This document shows, piece by piece, positions 15,001 to 24,690 of a stretch of DNA of 64,000 nt. The notes beneath the pieces were generated by a model. It made no database searches and was not told the origin of the DNA. It saw only the letters and a list, made by a program, of their open reading frames with translations. The translations under genes and the position numbers were made by a program. The stretch lies in assembly GCF_036370855.1 (NCBI RefSeq), contig NC_088098.1:35591981-35655980 (forward strand), written 5' to 3'. The DNA is from Dromaius novaehollandiae (Eukaryota; Chordata; Aves; Casuariiformes; Dromaiidae). How positions within the stretch are numbered: the first letter of the stretch is position 1; the number at the start of each line of letters is the position of its first letter.

Positions 15001-15910
15001 TTACGAGGGTGAACCTATAGGGAGCACGCTGGAAGAGTAGTGTATCTGGCTATGAATACAGGGAAATCCTCAGCTATCCCCAAACAAAATATACCTATAT
15101 GTATCACTGATCAAAAACTTCACGTTGTGTCACACGTGCATGCTGTTTATATCCATGCACTTGGCAGACACATGGCGGAAAGGCAGGCCAGATTCTGTAC
15201 GGGACCCGATCCCGTGAAGTGTTAAATGCAGGCCTCCAAAAGCTGCTGGAGTGGCCCTAACTCCCAGCCCTGGGCTGCTGGACAGACCAGGTTTCTCCGA
15301 CCAGTTTATTTTCTATTTTCTAACATCAAGGTCATCTTAGACCTGTGATTTAGGGGGAAACATTGCAAATGACACCTGTTTACCTGCAGCTCAGCAGTGA
15401 GCGTGGAGTGGTGTGGCAGGTTCTTGCCCGCACTGAACAAGAGGTAACTTAACCCTCTTTCATCTTGGGCTCCTCCAGCATGACACTACAGCTATAGCCA
15501 TCCTCGCCACTGATCAAGGCATTTCCCTGCTTACTTCTGCAGCTAAATTTCTAGCTTAGGATTCCCTTATTCTTTCCCAGGAAGAGTTTGTTCTCTGTGA
15601 GTAGGAACCTGAGAAAGAAAAGAAGAAAAGGGGAAGCTGGAGGAGGAGTAGCCTTATTTTCCTATCGTGCACCAGGACCAGCTGCAACATAATACACTCA
15701 GAAGTCATATCTGTTGCTGCTGCCAGGCAGTTATGCTGCTCTTCGCCTACTTCAGCAGCCTACGTACATCCTATGCATTGCCAAATTTGCTGTTACCACT
15801 CCTCTGTTCTACACAAGACGATAGACAGGTGGGAGTTTTTGCATGAATAGCTATTTGGGGCTGAAAATCCCACACTTGTCTGCCAAAGATTTCCTCTGGG
15901 CAGAAAATCT

Positions 15911-15928
15911 CCCCCCCCCCCCCCTCCC
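15911..15928 (+). repeat. Poly-C tract
   Basis: Fourteen C, then T, then three C. Confidence 0.9.
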
Positions 15929-16129
15929 ATCTCAGGACTTTTAAAAATTTGTTAGTCCTGCCACCTGGTGAGCAAAAAATCCATTGGTCACTGCCTGACC
16001 TGAGAAGGAAGGTGACAGCAAGGACAGGTTTGGACCGACAGCAGTCACCCCAGGGTCCTGCAGGACTCAGGGGTGAAACGGCTGAACTGCTGACTGTGCG
16101 ACACAACCTGTCACTTGAGTTTTCCCCCG

Positions 16130-17400
16130 TACCAGGGATGCACAGGGTGGGCTTATATGCTACGAATTTTCTGAAAGGTCCCAGGGGAAGCCCGGAGAAC
16201 TGCAAGCCAGTAAAGCTGACATCCATACCCAGCAATACCGATACAGAGTGGGCCCATGGATGAATGTGGTACACAGGAGAAGAGTAGACGTGACGTGTGT
16301 GAAAGCAAGTCATGCCGCTCCGCCATACCAGCACTTACTGAAGAGTCAGTGAGTATGTAGACAAGGGAGAGCCAAATAACACAACCAGCTTTCATCTCCA
16401 AAAGAATCTCAGTAAATCTTATGCTAAAGGCTTCTCAAGAAGTGATGCTGTCACGTGGTAAGCAAGTCCTCACGTATATACGCAACTGGTTAAAAGATAG
16501 GAAATAAGGGGTAGGAATCAGCATATGGTTTTTGCAGTTAAGAGGGTGCAGTTGTGACTGGCTTGTGCCTTTTAATGTAGCAATCAGCAATTTGGGAAAC
16601 CGGGCAAATTGTGAAATAACGAAAGTTGCTGATGTACTAAGGTATTCAGGGTAGTAGAAAGGAGGTCCAGATGCAAACAACTATAAAAGAACCTCAAAAT
16701 GCAGAGCCACAAGGCAATAAGAGGGCAGATTGAAACCAGTGCCGTCAATTGTAAAATTATGCACATAGCAAGAAACAATCCTCGTTTTACATGCACAGTG
16801 AGAGGCTCTGAGTAGGCTAGTGTTTCTAAGGAACAAGATTTTAGGATTACAACAGTTAGCACTTTAAAAAGATCAGCTCTGCTCAGCAGTGGTAGAAATG
16901 TCAGAGAGAAGGCTAGGAACACATGCTAGAGCACGCGACACAGAAAACATCACTATGCCGCTGTACAAACCCAAGGCTCACTTTGTCCTTGGTATGTGGC
17001 ACTAGTCCACTGTCCCAAAAAGAGTATAGGAGAACTGAAATGGTTTCAAAAACAATCAGTAAAAAGCAGCAGATGTTGTAGCATGGCTTCCACATGGGAG
17101 GCAACTAAATAAACTAGGACCCTTCAGACTGCGAAAGAGACAGCCGAGTGGGGATAAAATAAACGCCTCTAGATGGACACGTGGCAGGGAGGAGGTGCAC
17201 GGGGTGTTCCTTGCCTCTTCCAAGGTAGAGGTGTGAAGCTAGCAAGTATCAGCTTCAAACCAAGCGCAGGAGCTGTTTCTTCATACAACACGCAATATTG
17301 CTTACATGGGGTTAACATGTTTACATATGCTAAAGGTCTACCCGGGGGTTAAAAAGTCATCGGACACATTCATGGGGGAAAAGCGCTTGGGTTAATAAGA
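16130..17400 (+). mobile_element. Degraded CR1-superfamily LINE (reverse transcriptase remnant)
   Basis: Broken frames on the plus strand show remnants of CR1-type reverse transcriptase in the right order. A PVKLTSIP block near 16210 resembles NYRPVSLTS. A NWLKDRK-like block follows near 16480. A block QIETSAVNCKIMHIARNNP near 16725-16780 resembles WQMKFNVDKCKVMHIGRNNP. LYKPKAHFVL-like sequence lies near 16960, and a LEKRRLRGDL-like segment near 17135. Many stops and frameshifts show an old inactive copy, and no intact 3' tail was seen. Confidence 0.65.
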
Positions 17401-19249
17401 GCAAAGCCCCTACCTCTGGCCTTAGCTGCAGAATCGCTGGGGGCTGCAGGAGCACCCTGGGGCTGCACCACTACCTGCTGTCCCTGGTCTTACCCCCTTC
17501 CCTATCGCCTGCTCCCAGCCCCTGCTGGCTGCCCTGCGATGAACGCTAGTTTTTGATCCAGCTACGCTGAGCGCATGAATGCCTGCGCCTCCTTGTCTGT
17601 GAGCAGGAGAGAAGAGGGAGAGGGCAAAAGAGCTATGCAGAAAGAGAGAGCAAGGACAGAATAAATGTGCGGCCCATAAACCGCAGAGACCTTCTGAGAC
17701 TATTTTGTCTTTTCTTTTGATTTTCTGCTTTTCTAAGCTTAACTGTTAGATAGTAGATAATATATTTTTACTCCCATGCATATGCGTCTATTAACTCTCT
17801 TCCTCAGGCTGCATAGCTGGAAAAATCTGCACTGACCGTCAGCAAAAATGTTCAACAACTTTGTTATGTTTCTGGTTGGAAATATTTAGGATAGCCATTA
17901 GAATTCATTTCATGCTAAAATTTAGCTTAACTGAAAATGAGAGGAGAGATGACAAGCTTTCATCTTAGAAATGATTTACCTCATTTGTTTGGCGTACAAT
18001 TGAGGAAAAAAATATGTGGTCTTGTGGAGTCTGATTTTTCTGCTGTTCTTCTCTAGCACTATTATCATATTAACAGAGCAAAGCAAGGAATGACTAGTTC
18101 AGCAGTTGATCCTATGCCCCCAGTAGAAATGAGTCTCACATACGCATGCTGAATAGGGAAGGCTCAGGGCAAGGCCAGTATCTGAGACAAATTATTTGGG
18201 TTCTTTTGAGTGGCTATATAACTACGACAGCGCTGGTAAATCTTTGCAAAATCTGGTGTCGGATTTATTATGAAAGTCTGAAGATGCTTAAAAACTTTCC
18301 AGTGGAACATAAGAGCCCTTCTAAATTTAAAAAAAAATACACCTACTGAAATCAGAGCATACAAACACATTTTGGCAGCAGTGCCAGCTGTTGCTCTGTC
18401 TCCAGGCTGCTCATTCCCTCCCTGCATCCCCGCCCCTGCAACGCAGCACTAGCACAAGCAGTGGCACAGTGAACCATCCCGCAAAATGTTGTGGCTGAGC
18501 AACAACTTCCCCCCAGTCCCCTGCTATTTTGAGCCAGACCAGAGCCTGCATCTGGCTAAGTGGGTGACAGCAGGAATACGTGGGATGGCACAGCACGGAC
18601 AGCATCACAGACATGGGAACATGCACCTAAGGCAGGACCCACCAGACAATATTTCTGATAGATGTACAGCGATGGCCTGAATTATTTTCCCATGGACCCC
18701 TTTGGTGAGGTGTGGAAGGACTGTAGGCTGACCAGTAATAAAGCAGGCAACTTTCCTTTGAGCTCCTAACCAGTCCTGGCTCTAAATTCCAAAAACAGAG
18801 TATTAATTCAGTCAGAACTGGTGTGGAGACTCAAAGTAAAGATGCTTGAACCTTCTCTGCTAGTGTTTGTTTGTTTTCTTTTCTTTTATGTTACGGTATT
18901 AAGGAACAACAGAATAGCAAGCTGCTACAGCTGGCTTTGCTTCCTTGGAGGGCAATGTTTCCCTTTGGAGCGGTGGCTCATGGAGCAGTCGCATGCAGAA
19001 GGCCAGGCTGTCTATGCTAAATGCACAGAGGGGCTTCTTGCACTTAGCCCTGGAAAGGGAGAAATCCCACAGCGTTATTTCATTTGTAATACATGTATGT
19101 CTGCAATGAGTACAAATAAGAACAGCTGTTTCCTACAAAATCGGTTCAAGTCTCCAGGATTACCGAGTCACTCGGTTGTGACCGCAGAAGAGAAGATGAG
19201 TGCAGGTGCTCTTTTCACAGAGAATCTGGCACATAAATATGCAAGCACA
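17401..19249. other. Intergenic sequence between LINE remnant and IFNG 3' UTR
   Basis: No conserved gene is seen. It contains only the plus-strand frame described at 18842 and scattered short frames. Confidence 0.6.
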
Positions 19250-19357
19250 CTTTATTTTTTTAAATTTTTTATTCAATATCAACATTTTTTAAAAGCATTC
19301 ACTGTGAAATCTAAAGTTTTTTTAAATAATATTTCAGTACAAAAATATAGTCCCTGA
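18842..19357 (+). other. Plus-strand open frame running into IFNG 3' UTR antisense
   Basis: 171 codons from ATG 18842 with a hydrophobic N-terminal stretch (LLVFVCFLFFYVTVL). Its last third is antisense to the predicted distal IFNG 3' UTR. No domain is recognised, no clear promoter is seen, and an AATAAA follows near 19385. It is more likely chance or a noncoding antisense transcript than a protein gene. Confidence 0.15.
19251..19273 (-). terminator. IFNG: IFNG polyadenylation signal candidates
   Basis: Two AATAAA hexamers occur on the minus strand, as TTTATT on the plus strand at 19268-19273 and 19251-19256. They are the first canonical hexamers I found downstream of the stop codon and AU-rich element. 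Which one is used cannot be decided here. Confidence 0.55.
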
Positions 19358-19927
19358 GATAAAAACTTCCATACTACTACCTCCAAATAAATATAATGAC
19401 ATCAGACACATTCAAATGATTTAATACAAAAAAATAGCACTTTTTGAAAATCAGTGAGCTGAAGTTAAGTCAGTGCATTACAGTCAGTCACGTCTCCTGG
19501 AATTACTGTGTAGCCTAGCCTCCTAGTCACTCCAGTGCATAACAGTGATCAGCATCAGTAAGTCATCAAGGCCCCAGTTCAGAAAAGTGCTTTGGCATTT
19601 GCTTATCTTTAGGCATGCCTATTTGCTTGAATTAGATTTCCATATGCTTAAAGCTAAGCAAATAAGAATGTGTTTTCCTGGTGCCTGCATTTTCATGCCA
19701 AATAGGTGAATGATGAGACTGATCTTACAACATCCCTCTATCAAGACACCACCAGATGGCTAGCTGGGGACAGTATCATGTCAAGTCAGTATTTCCACGT
19801 GGAAACTGGGTAAACATTGTCTCCTTCTGTGTTTTCCAGTCAATAAACATATAACAGATAGACAGGATTTTAAGACAAAGTTGTTTCTCACATAGCAGTA
19901 GGAAGTATAAATACTCTGGTGTATCTT

Positions 19928-19970
19928 TATAAATAATTATTTAAAATACTTAAATATTAATAAATAAATG
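19928..19970 (-). promoter_or_regulatory. IFNG: AU-rich element in IFNG 3' UTR
   Basis: On the minus strand the stretch reads with overlapping ATTTA pentamers (core CATTTATTTATTAATATTTA) and a further TTATTTATAAAG. Such elements recruit TTP/ZFP36 and HuR and confer rapid cytokine mRNA decay. The human IFNG 3' UTR has a similar pentamer cluster, so this is very probably functional. Confidence 0.75.
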
Positions 19971-20064
19971 TATATAAAAGCTCAATAAAAGGTTGAAATG
20001 AAAAAAAATGTGCGTCATAAGGCAATCTGTACAATAGCTCAGTACAAATGGCCATATGATATCA

Positions 20065-20190
20065 TTAACATTTGCATCTCCTCTGAAACTGGCTCCTTTT
20101 CCTTTTTGAAGAAGCTGGGGTCTCCACTAGTGTTTGCAAGACGCTCAACAGCTCATTCACAGCTTTGCGTTGGATTTTCAGGTCACTCAT
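20065..20190 (-). CDS. IFNG: IFNG exon 4 and stop
   Basis: Codes residues 125-165, starting MSDLKIQRKAVNELLSVLQ, matching the last helix of avian interferon gamma. It ends with the basic tail KRKRSQFQRRCKC and TAA at 20065-20067. In mammals the basic tail acts as a nuclear-localisation and receptor or heparan-sulfate binding element. Two cysteines close the protein, as in chicken. The acceptor is ...CTCAAAACAG. Confidence 0.95.
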   Translation of the reverse strand: MSDLKIQRKAVNELLSVLQTLVETPASSKRKRSQFQRRCKC

Positions 20191-23100
20191 CTGTTTTGAG
20201 TAAGAAATTAACAGAATGAAGGTCATGCCAAAAGCTGTCATTATTTAATGCTCTCATCCTACAGGCTGGGTTGTTGAGAGAGTAAAATAGAGGGAAATCT
20301 GCAATTTGCAGTTAGTCTACTACCCAGTTCCTATAACGAAGAGCCACCTTTTCACAAATATTGGTTTTCCAGTTTCTGTGTTATTCTGCAACATGCCACA
20401 ACCAGCAATATTCTGTGAAATGGAGCTACTCATTAATTATTGATACGTTGCAATGGTTTCTGAGTTACTCTGAGCAACTAACTCAGCCAGAGTATGGGTG
20501 CAGGCCCCTGTAAAGGGCTTGGTTTGTGTCATCAGCGTTCACTCACTAAATCATTATGCAAGTGTCTTCAAAGCTTACAGAGACATGCTGTAACTGATTG
20601 CAAATGTTCAACCTGATTTAGATAACAAAAGGCTGTGAAATGGTTAACATTTGACTTAAGGTTAAGACTGATAAGTGTGCTGAATGACTTCTAAGTGCTT
20701 TACTTTTTAGATCATTTAAACCCATAAGCTGGTAATATTGTGAGCCTTTCTAAAAACATAAGTATAAATATTAACTATAAATATGCTCTGGAGCATGTTT
20801 AAGTAGTATGTCTCTCCATTAGGGAATTTAGAGTGTGTCGTGTGTCTGATTGCTTACAAACCATCTTCATCGCATCAAAAAGTGAAATAATTCTACATTT
20901 GACAATCCCCACTATAACAATTTCCGTCATTAAACAAAAGGAAGAAAAACATGGAGACAAACTGAACTGAAAAATATGTTTTTTCCTGATCTGGGGGCCT
21001 GAACCTCAACGTTCATTCTAGGTTTTCTCTCTGTTTTTCTGTTTTGAAACCACTGTTGCCGCTAAATGGAAACTGGATGAAAAAAGCTTGTTTCTGGCTG
21101 TTAGTACAGAATAGCAGATGAAGACCCAGCATATCCTCGCTGGGACCGGTCCTGCCTGGGGTTAGACTTTGCTTCGTAGACCCATGCCCCGTTAAATGCA
21201 TGCTAGGGCCCGTTGGCCTGGGCAGTGTGAGTCACCATGCACGTCTCACTTTTGTATCCCCACGGCATAATGCAGACACCGTGGAGAGCAGCAGAAGCAA
21301 AACTGCTTTGGGCCCTGCGGCCGCCCTGCCGCCCCCATCCCTGCCCCGGGGAGGTGGCAGAGGTGGGCGAGAGGCGGCAGCTCTGTGCCGCAGTGCCGTG
21401 CCGGGTGCCAGCAAAACCCCAGGAGACAGACCCCAACACCGAAGCCCCACACCACAGACCCACTTCTGCCTGTTCAGCTGGAAACATCAGGTTTTCCCAT
21501 ATGAACTAATTTGAGCCAATGGGGGGTTACCAGACTGGTTAATGAACCATTATTGTCTTGAGTCAGACGCAAGCCTGAACTGGAAAATGCAGTTACACAA
21601 GCCTTAGAAAGAGGGAAAGTTCCTTACCTCAAGCTTTTTCAGGTCCATGAGGTCCTTCAGCTTCTTTAAGCCATCAGGAAGGCTGTTTTTCAAAGTGAAG
21701 AGCTCTTCAGATATGCGTCTGACATGCCCCTTCGACTTGTCAGTTTTTTCAAGCATTTCCAGGTACATGGAAACAATCTGGCTCAGAATGATCCTTTTTT
21801 CATTTCTCTGTTGAAAACAACCAGTCAAAAGGAAAGGGCTGTGAGCACCCATCAGCAGGGAAAGATTGGAAACTAAAATCCAACGGCTAGGGGTTTTCAG
21901 TGCAGCTTAGAACAGGATCATGTTAAAGATGCTTTAACTCATCTCCTGGACTCTGGATCAGCTCATGTTGTGGCATAAAGCACCTTGATCTTTACAGGGA
22001 GCATCTCAGTGGGAAAAGTTTCCTCTCTTGCAAGCTACTGAAGCAGTCCCTGCTCGTGTTCCTTCTACCCTGTTTGATTACGCGGGGCTGGGGAGTTGCT
22101 TCACACCAAAAGAGTCTTGCAAAGCTCCTGAGATGCTTTGTCATACTTGGTTCTGACTCACCTCTGTCCAGTGTTTCAGTTTCTCTGTAAAAATAGATCC
22201 ACCATCAGCTACGTCTGGAAGACTTGAGTTCTGCAATGGACAATATACACATCTGTTAGATAAACAATATTTATCAGAAGGCAAAAAGCATTCTCCATTC
22301 AAATAAGCAAATATAATACTGGAAAACAAAGAAACATGTTTTTTGCACTACTGGCTGTCAGCTATTATAATACTTTTACTTTTGAGAAATGTTGTGAATA
22401 TCTCTTAGTATCAGCTCACACTGGATGACTGCATAGTCCCAGATATGGCGTTAGTATGCTTTTCAGTGCCTTCTCCATCTATAACTCATCTGACTAGAGA
22501 CATTTAACACCCTATATTTTACCAAATGATCTTTGCAAGTTTTTGTATTGACAGCTGAAAATAAATCTTAATTAATGTGTGCAGCGACTGGCTAGAAAAT
22601 TGTTTGATCTGGTCTTGGCTTGTTTTCTTATGAGTCTAAGCCCCACCAGCACAGAGTCTGTGGGCTGAAATTTATCCAGCCTTAGTAAAATCTCATATGG
22701 AACAATGACAGATTAATTTTATTATAAAACTACAGCTTCGGTCAGACTCGTAGACCCGTTGGGGTGGTGGGCTCCCAAGAGGCTCGCCAGGCCCGCGTTT
22801 AACACTCGGGTGCTAGCTGCACACTGCAGCAGATTCTAGGAAACACAGAGCAATACAATTCTCCTACAAAGGCAAGGTAAAGTGAATCATTTCCTTTCCT
22901 CTGTCTGTGTGTGTGTGTGTGTTTTTGTATACAGCAGTCACTGTTTCCTTTTTTGTCGACTCAGTAATTTAAATATACGAGTGTAATGGGAAAACTTGCA
23001 GGCTGGTGGAAGCCTTGTAGGCTGATTGGCCACCCATGCTAAGCACCTTGCTGAACCTTGTTTTGCAGCTCTGAGAGATGCCGAGCACCTGCTGGGGAGC

Positions 23101-24300
23101 TGAGTTTTTAATTTCAGTGCAAAACGTTCACTGCCTCTCAGGATCTGTCTGACTTAGTTATACTTCTGGAGAGAATCCCTCCAAAATGTGCTAACAGCAA
23201 ATTTAGGATGTAATGTCAATATTACAGCCGGTCTTCTAGCAGTTTGAAATCATCAAACAAGTATCACACTAGGCTTCTGAGGTCATTTCCTCAGCTACTT
23301 TCAACTTTTATATAAACAAAAATTCTGGAGCTCTGCAAATAGAGGCAGACTCTTGTGGGTACTTTAATGCATTTAAGGAAACAAACAAAAGCCTGTTTTG
23401 AGAATAAAAGCTATGAAGTAGAAGCAACTCTATTCTAGATCTGTTATCTCTATGACTAATCCCAGCTGAAGTCTTCTAAATGAAAATAGATGAGTTAATA
23501 TTAGTTATCAAAATTCACTCTGAAAAGAGGTAATATTACTTCATATTCCTACAGCATGAAGATAGGATGGGTGGAGGATGCTAAAGAATAAGCAGTAGCA
23601 ACCACCTCTGAGCAACATATTAATAATAATTATTACTATAATGTTAAATAATTTAATTAAATATTATTGGTAATTAATGTATTTAATTAAATATTATTTA
23701 TTTAATTAAATAACAGATTCAGCTGTTAAAGCAAAAGTCCTTTCTCTATTCTGGTTATGTTGGTAACTAATACTAACTACCCCACTAACCTTATTAACCT
23801 AAAACTAAAGATCTTTCTGTAAATTGCATCTGAATTACTTCAAGTTTTTCATCTTATAAAATAGCTCTTGTAATCAGTGGCTGAATGGAGCTGGGAGAAG
23901 CTCTTGTGAAGGACTGAGTGTCCCTGAAGTAGACTCAAACTATCATGTTAGTTAACAGCAATGATAAAGTGAATCATGGTAGTCAAAGTGATTAGTAAAA
24001 CCAAATAAATTTTCCATATTCATGTAAAAAAGTGATACAGTTGAAAAGTTAGTTCTATAATTACCCTCTACTGATACAGTGCTGCATTAAGGTCTATGAC
24101 AAGCAGTGTTCAAGTCTGGATAATATCTAAAGCATAAGCAGCAGGAGAAGAGAAATGCCAAAGAAGAGTATACTTACAAAGTCTGCTTTCAGGCTGTCTA
24201 TATCATTTTGTAGATTAGCAAGGATTAAGCTACTTCCAAAATGTCCAAAATAAATCATGATGATAGACAGAACAAACAAGCTGCAAGTCTTGGAAGTCAT
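20065..24300 (-). CDS. IFNG: Interferon gamma, complete four-exon gene
   Basis: Encodes the type II interferon, a secreted helical cytokine that dimerises and signals through IFNGR1/IFNGR2 to JAK-STAT1, activating macrophages and antigen presentation. The spliced CDS joins 24178-24300, 22162-22230, 21628-21807 and 20065-20190, giving 41+23+60+41 = 165 residues; chicken has 164. All introns are GT-AG and phase 0, with the exon pattern of vertebrate IFNG. The product begins MTSKTCSLFVLSIIMIYFGH, a hydrophobic signal peptide of about 19-24 residues. It contains the avian-type motifs SDVADGG-like PDVADGG (46-52) and ERNEKRIILSQIVSMYLEML (64-83), and ends in a basic tail with KRKR at 153-156 and RRCKC at the terminus. 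One N-glycosylation sequon is visible (N42-S-S). It lies about 24 kb downstream of IL26 on the same strand. Identification rests on recalled family sequence, but the agreement across all exons is strong. Confidence 0.97.
20191..21627 (-). other. IFNG: IFNG intron 3 with internal GC-rich block
   Basis: This 1437-bp GT-AG intron is mostly AT-rich but contains a GC-rich patch at about 21190-21480 with several CpGs and a GCGGCCGC-like core (GCGGCCGCC). Overlapping open frames of 69-104 codons on both strands there are a by-product of the base composition. No known repeat was recognised. Confidence 0.7.
21628..21807 (-). CDS. IFNG: IFNG exon 3
   Basis: This 180-nt exon codes residues 65-124. It begins RNEKRIILSQIVSMYLEMLE, the most conserved helical block of avian interferon gamma, and ends with ...KDLMDLKKLE. 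The acceptor ...TTTTCAACAG and donor GTAAGG are both intact. The frame continues into the intron for a few codons, but the family's C-terminal exon requires splicing here. Confidence 0.95.
22162..22230 (-). CDS. IFNG: IFNG exon 2
   Basis: This 69-nt exon codes residues 42-64 (NSSLPDVADGG...HWTE). The acceptor CAG precedes the AAC codon at 22228-22230 and the donor GTGAGT follows the GAG codon at 22162-22164. The exon opens with the N-S-S glycosylation sequon. The second sequon known in chicken (N-W-T) is lost, because the residue before W is histidine (H61). The short size matches the small second exon of IFNG in other vertebrates. Confidence 0.95.
22906..22922 (+). repeat. (GT)n microsatellite in IFNG intron 1
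   Basis: About eight uninterrupted GT units. A CA-repeat in intron 1 of human IFNG is a well-known polymorphism. This one is in the same intron, but homology is not implied. Confidence 0.85.
23619..23714. repeat. AT-rich palindromic repeat segment
   Basis: Nearly pure A/T with TTTAATTAAATATTATT repeated two to three times and the self-complementary core TTAATTAA. It may form cruciforms or act as a matrix-attachment-like region. Confidence 0.7.
24178..24300 (-). CDS. IFNG: IFNG exon 1 (coding part)
   Basis: Codes residues 1-41: the signal peptide and start of helix A, ending ...NDIDSLKADF. The ATG reads as CAT at 24298-24300 on the plus strand. It follows an estimated 5' UTR of about 135 nt downstream of a TATA box. 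The donor is GTAAGT immediately after the TTT codon at 24178-24180. Phase is 0. Confidence 0.95.
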
Positions 24301-24462
24301 CTTCTTGATGATGATTCAGTTAAAATGATCAGATAATTTCTGGGAGACGTCAGACCTAAAAGCAGTGCTTTTAGTTCTATTGAAGCAAAAGCTTCAGCTT
24401 CTAATAGTTAAATCTTCTATTAGAAGAAAGTAGACGAATGAACTTCATCTGCCTGTCAGTGG

Positions 24463-24470
24463 TATTTATA
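24463..24470 (-). promoter_or_regulatory. IFNG: IFNG TATA box
   Basis: TATAAATA on the minus strand, in the context GGTATAAATACCA. That context matches the TATA region of the human IFNG promoter as I recall it. It lies 163 bp upstream of the ATG, implying a start site near 24435 and a 5' UTR close to the mammalian length. Confidence 0.85.
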
Positions 24471-24493
24471 CCTGGTCTTGAAATTTTTTATTT

Positions 24494-24539
24494 CGTCAGC
24501 ACAGGCTGTGTATATTTAGACAAGATAGTGTCAGATAAG
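24494..24539 (-). promoter_or_regulatory. IFNG: IFNG proximal promoter: CRE/AP-1-like and GATA sites
   Basis: Reading the minus strand toward the TATA box: CTTATCT (24533-24539) and CTATCT (24523-24528) are GATA-type sites. GCTGACGAAAT contains a CRE/ATF half-site (24494-24498) about 24 bp upstream of TATA. The mammalian proximal element binds AP-1/CREB/ATF at a comparable place and the distal element contains a GATA motif, so the arrangement is plausible. Individual sites are only motif matches. Confidence 0.5.
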
Positions 24540-24560
24540 AACGCTTCGTTTTGGGCTAAT

Positions 24561-24575
24561 CGAGGGAATCCCTCG
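24561..24575. promoter_or_regulatory. Perfect 15-bp palindrome with kB-like core upstream of IFNG
   Basis: CGAGGGAATCCCTCG has seven paired bases around a central A. It contains GGGAATCCC, which fits the NF-kB family consensus, and lies about 91 bp upstream of the IFNG TATA box. Longer imperfect symmetry surrounds it (ACGCTTCG on one side, CGAAAGCGT on the other). Confidence 0.5.
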
Positions 24576-24602
24576 AAAGCGTCTTTCTGAAAGCATGGTC
24601 CT

Positions 24603-24690
24603 GGAAAATTTTTAAGTGGTTCATCAAATGGTAACATTTACGTGACAGATTCTGAAGTTTCTTTTACATGTGATTGGGGAAAAGGGGGAA
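24603..24690. promoter_or_regulatory. NFAT-like GGAAA motifs upstream of IFNG
   Basis: GGAAAATT at about 24603 and GGGGAAAAGGGGGAAA at about 24676-24691 are purine-rich sites of the NFAT core type, 130-220 bp upstream of the IFNG TATA box. NFAT drives IFNG in mammals. These are motif matches only. Confidence 0.35.

Larger units (their letters stand above)
1..16129. other. Gene-poor flank downstream of IFNG
   Basis: No exon, RNA gene or well-preserved mobile element was recognised. The sequence is AT-rich, with short GC-richer patches near 2030-2180, 5600-5830 and 10380-10640, and the low-complexity tracts listed separately. Open frames up to about 160 codons occur on both strands without recognisable motifs. 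In mammals the corresponding side holds the antisense lncRNA IFNG-AS1 and distal enhancers; nothing here proves either. Confidence 0.6.
19250..20064 (-). other. IFNG: IFNG 3' untranslated region (predicted)
   Basis: About 800 nt from the stop codon to the first reasonable polyadenylation signals. It is AT-rich on the transcribed (minus) strand and contains an AU-rich destabilising element at 19928-19970. The end is inferred from hexamer positions, not from transcript data. A plus-strand open frame overlaps the distal part. Confidence 0.7.
22231..24177 (-). other. IFNG: IFNG intron 1 with AT-rich and GT-repeat segments
   Basis: This 1947-bp intron holds a (GT)n tract at 22906-22922, a short CpG-bearing stretch near 22740-22810, and a very AT-rich repetitive segment at 23619-23714. 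Mammalian IFNG intron 1 has regulatory sites, but nothing here can be assigned to one. Confidence 0.65.

Noticed and set aside
15771-16334. 187-codon minus-strand frame
   Set aside because: It is antisense to the edge of a CR1-like LINE remnant and spans a poly-C tract; no domain is seen.
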